IMG/VR virus record: IMGVR_UViG_3300037507_002719
Coordinates: 1-21,843 of that record
Origin: a virus
DNA length: 21,843 nt
Strand: one strand, 5' to 3'
Under the pieces are notes generated by a model. That model had not been told where the DNA came from, searched no databases, and saw nothing but the letters and a program-made list of their open reading frames with translations. Below, piece after piece: positions 21,369 through 21,843 of the stretch. The stretch's first letter is position 1. Every line of letters begins with the position of its first letter. The translations under genes were made by a program, and so were the position numbers.

Positions 21369-21843
21369 TGTTCTTTGGAAAGAACAAAACATCCTTAAAA
21401 TTGACCAAACAGCATCCAGAAATGCTGATTGGGGATGAATTTTTTATTGTTGAATCTGTAATTTCTCCAAAAATAATAAAAGTTGGTTCTGGATTAACTC
21501 AATTATTTTTAAAAAATTTAGATGGCGAAGAATATTTAATTGAAGGTAATGCTAGTAAAATAAGAGCTCTTTTTACTCCTTCAAAAACTTATGATTCTGT
21601 AGATGGAAAAATTTACAAAGTCAAAAGACCAGCTGCTTCATTTTTGCAGAATGAATATTTAAAGGAAGTTGCGCCCTGCCAATATGATGAAAAAATTCAA
21701 TTGGGACATGGTGTTGCCGAACACTACTTTATACAAAAATCAAATAATAAAGTAGTTAAAGTTTATGGAAATTCTATTCAAATAAAAAATTTACTTGAAG
21801 AATATATTCCAGCCACTAAAGTCGAAAAACCAAAAATAGTTTA
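21368..21843 (+). CDS. hypothetical late protein, C-terminus beyond the window
   Basis: An open frame starts at ATG 21368, sharing one base with the previous stop (TAATG), and stays open to the end (158 codons plus 2 bases). It begins MFFGKNKTSLKLTKQHPEM. EMLIGDEFFIVESV and the repeated short beta patterns suggest a beta-rich fold. TPSKTYDSVDGKIYKVKRPA (91-110) and a late ENLLEEYIPATK-type helix region are the other visible features. I do not recognise the family. Coupled translation with the putative baseplate/fibre gene suggests a late, perhaps structural, product. The ATG has no ribosome site of its own. Confidence 0.6.
   Translation, partial: MFFGKNKTSLKLTKQHPEMLIGDEFFIVESVISPKIIKVGSGLTQLFLKNLDGEEYLIEGNASKIRALFTPSKTYDSVDGKIYKVKRPAASFLQNEYLKEVAPCQYDEKIQLGHGVAEHYFIQKSNNKVVKVYGNSIQIKNLLEEYIPATKVEKPKIV

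Noticed and set aside
1-21843. tRNA genes, CRISPR arrays, integrase/attachment sites or insertion sequences
   Set aside because: No cloverleaf-type sequence, regularly spaced repeats, recombinase motifs or terminal inverted repeats were noticed, and almost all bases are taken by firm genes.

Overview
The window is a piece of a T4-like myovirus genome (Caudoviricetes). The evidence is a nearly complete T4-type replication, recombination and late-transcription core: UvsW (5' part) and UvsY on the minus strand, then gp55, gp47, gp46, gp45, gp44, gp62 and RegA on the plus strand. Base composition is very AT-rich. The gene order, the late-promoter-like octamer TCTAAATA and a small virion-like gene resembling those of marine cyanophages suggest an 'exo-T4' marine phage. 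No photosynthesis gene or other host marker is present, so the host cannot be named from this window.

Layout. (1) 1-1044, minus strand: uvsW (runs off the left edge) and uvsY. (2) 1045-1138: a divergent control region with a consensus sigma-70 promoter facing right, a weaker one facing left, and repeated TAGAGT hexamers including a 12-bp palindrome. (3) 1139-13383, plus strand: a 12-kb accessory cassette in one orientation, packed with ATGA or short overlaps. Its left part (1139-7311) encodes predicted glycosyltransferases (two GT25-like, one GT11, two GT10, one GT23/NodZ-like, one GT-B-like) and a methyltransferase. A small DUF4254-like protein follows. Its right part (7664-13383) encodes sugar supply: a split transketolase pair, a nucleotide-sugar SDR, a ColD-like GDP-4-keto-6-deoxymannose 3-dehydratase, GDP-fucose synthase and GDP-mannose 4,6-dehydratase. 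(4) 13397-19656: gp55, gp47, gp46, two small genes, then gp45, gp44, gp62 and regA. (5) 19666-20907: a GT2 glycosyltransferase with a helical C-terminal region, ended by a strong terminator that overlaps the next late promoter. (6) 20967-21843: two late, probably virion-associated genes, the last cut by the window edge.

How the parts fit. The cassette can in principle take GDP-mannose to GDP-4-keto-6-deoxymannose (Gmd). From there it could go to GDP-L-fucose (Fcl) or, through the His-for-Lys DegT-fold enzyme, to a GDP-3,6-dideoxyhexose such as colitose. At least four encoded transferases have folds typical of fucosyltransferases. The phage therefore appears to carry both donor synthesis and transfer for a fucose/deoxyhexose glycan. 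Its target is not shown by the sequence; host surface polysaccharide (receptor change or superinfection exclusion) and virion proteins are the main candidates. The cassette starts from a host-type promoter, so early expression is likely. The core block appears translationally coupled, and RegA would be expected to repress early mRNAs. gp55 with gp45 would direct late transcription at TCTAAATA sites.

The largest gene-free stretch is the 94 bases between uvsY and the first glycosyltransferase gene. No tRNA, CRISPR array, integrase or insertion sequence was seen.
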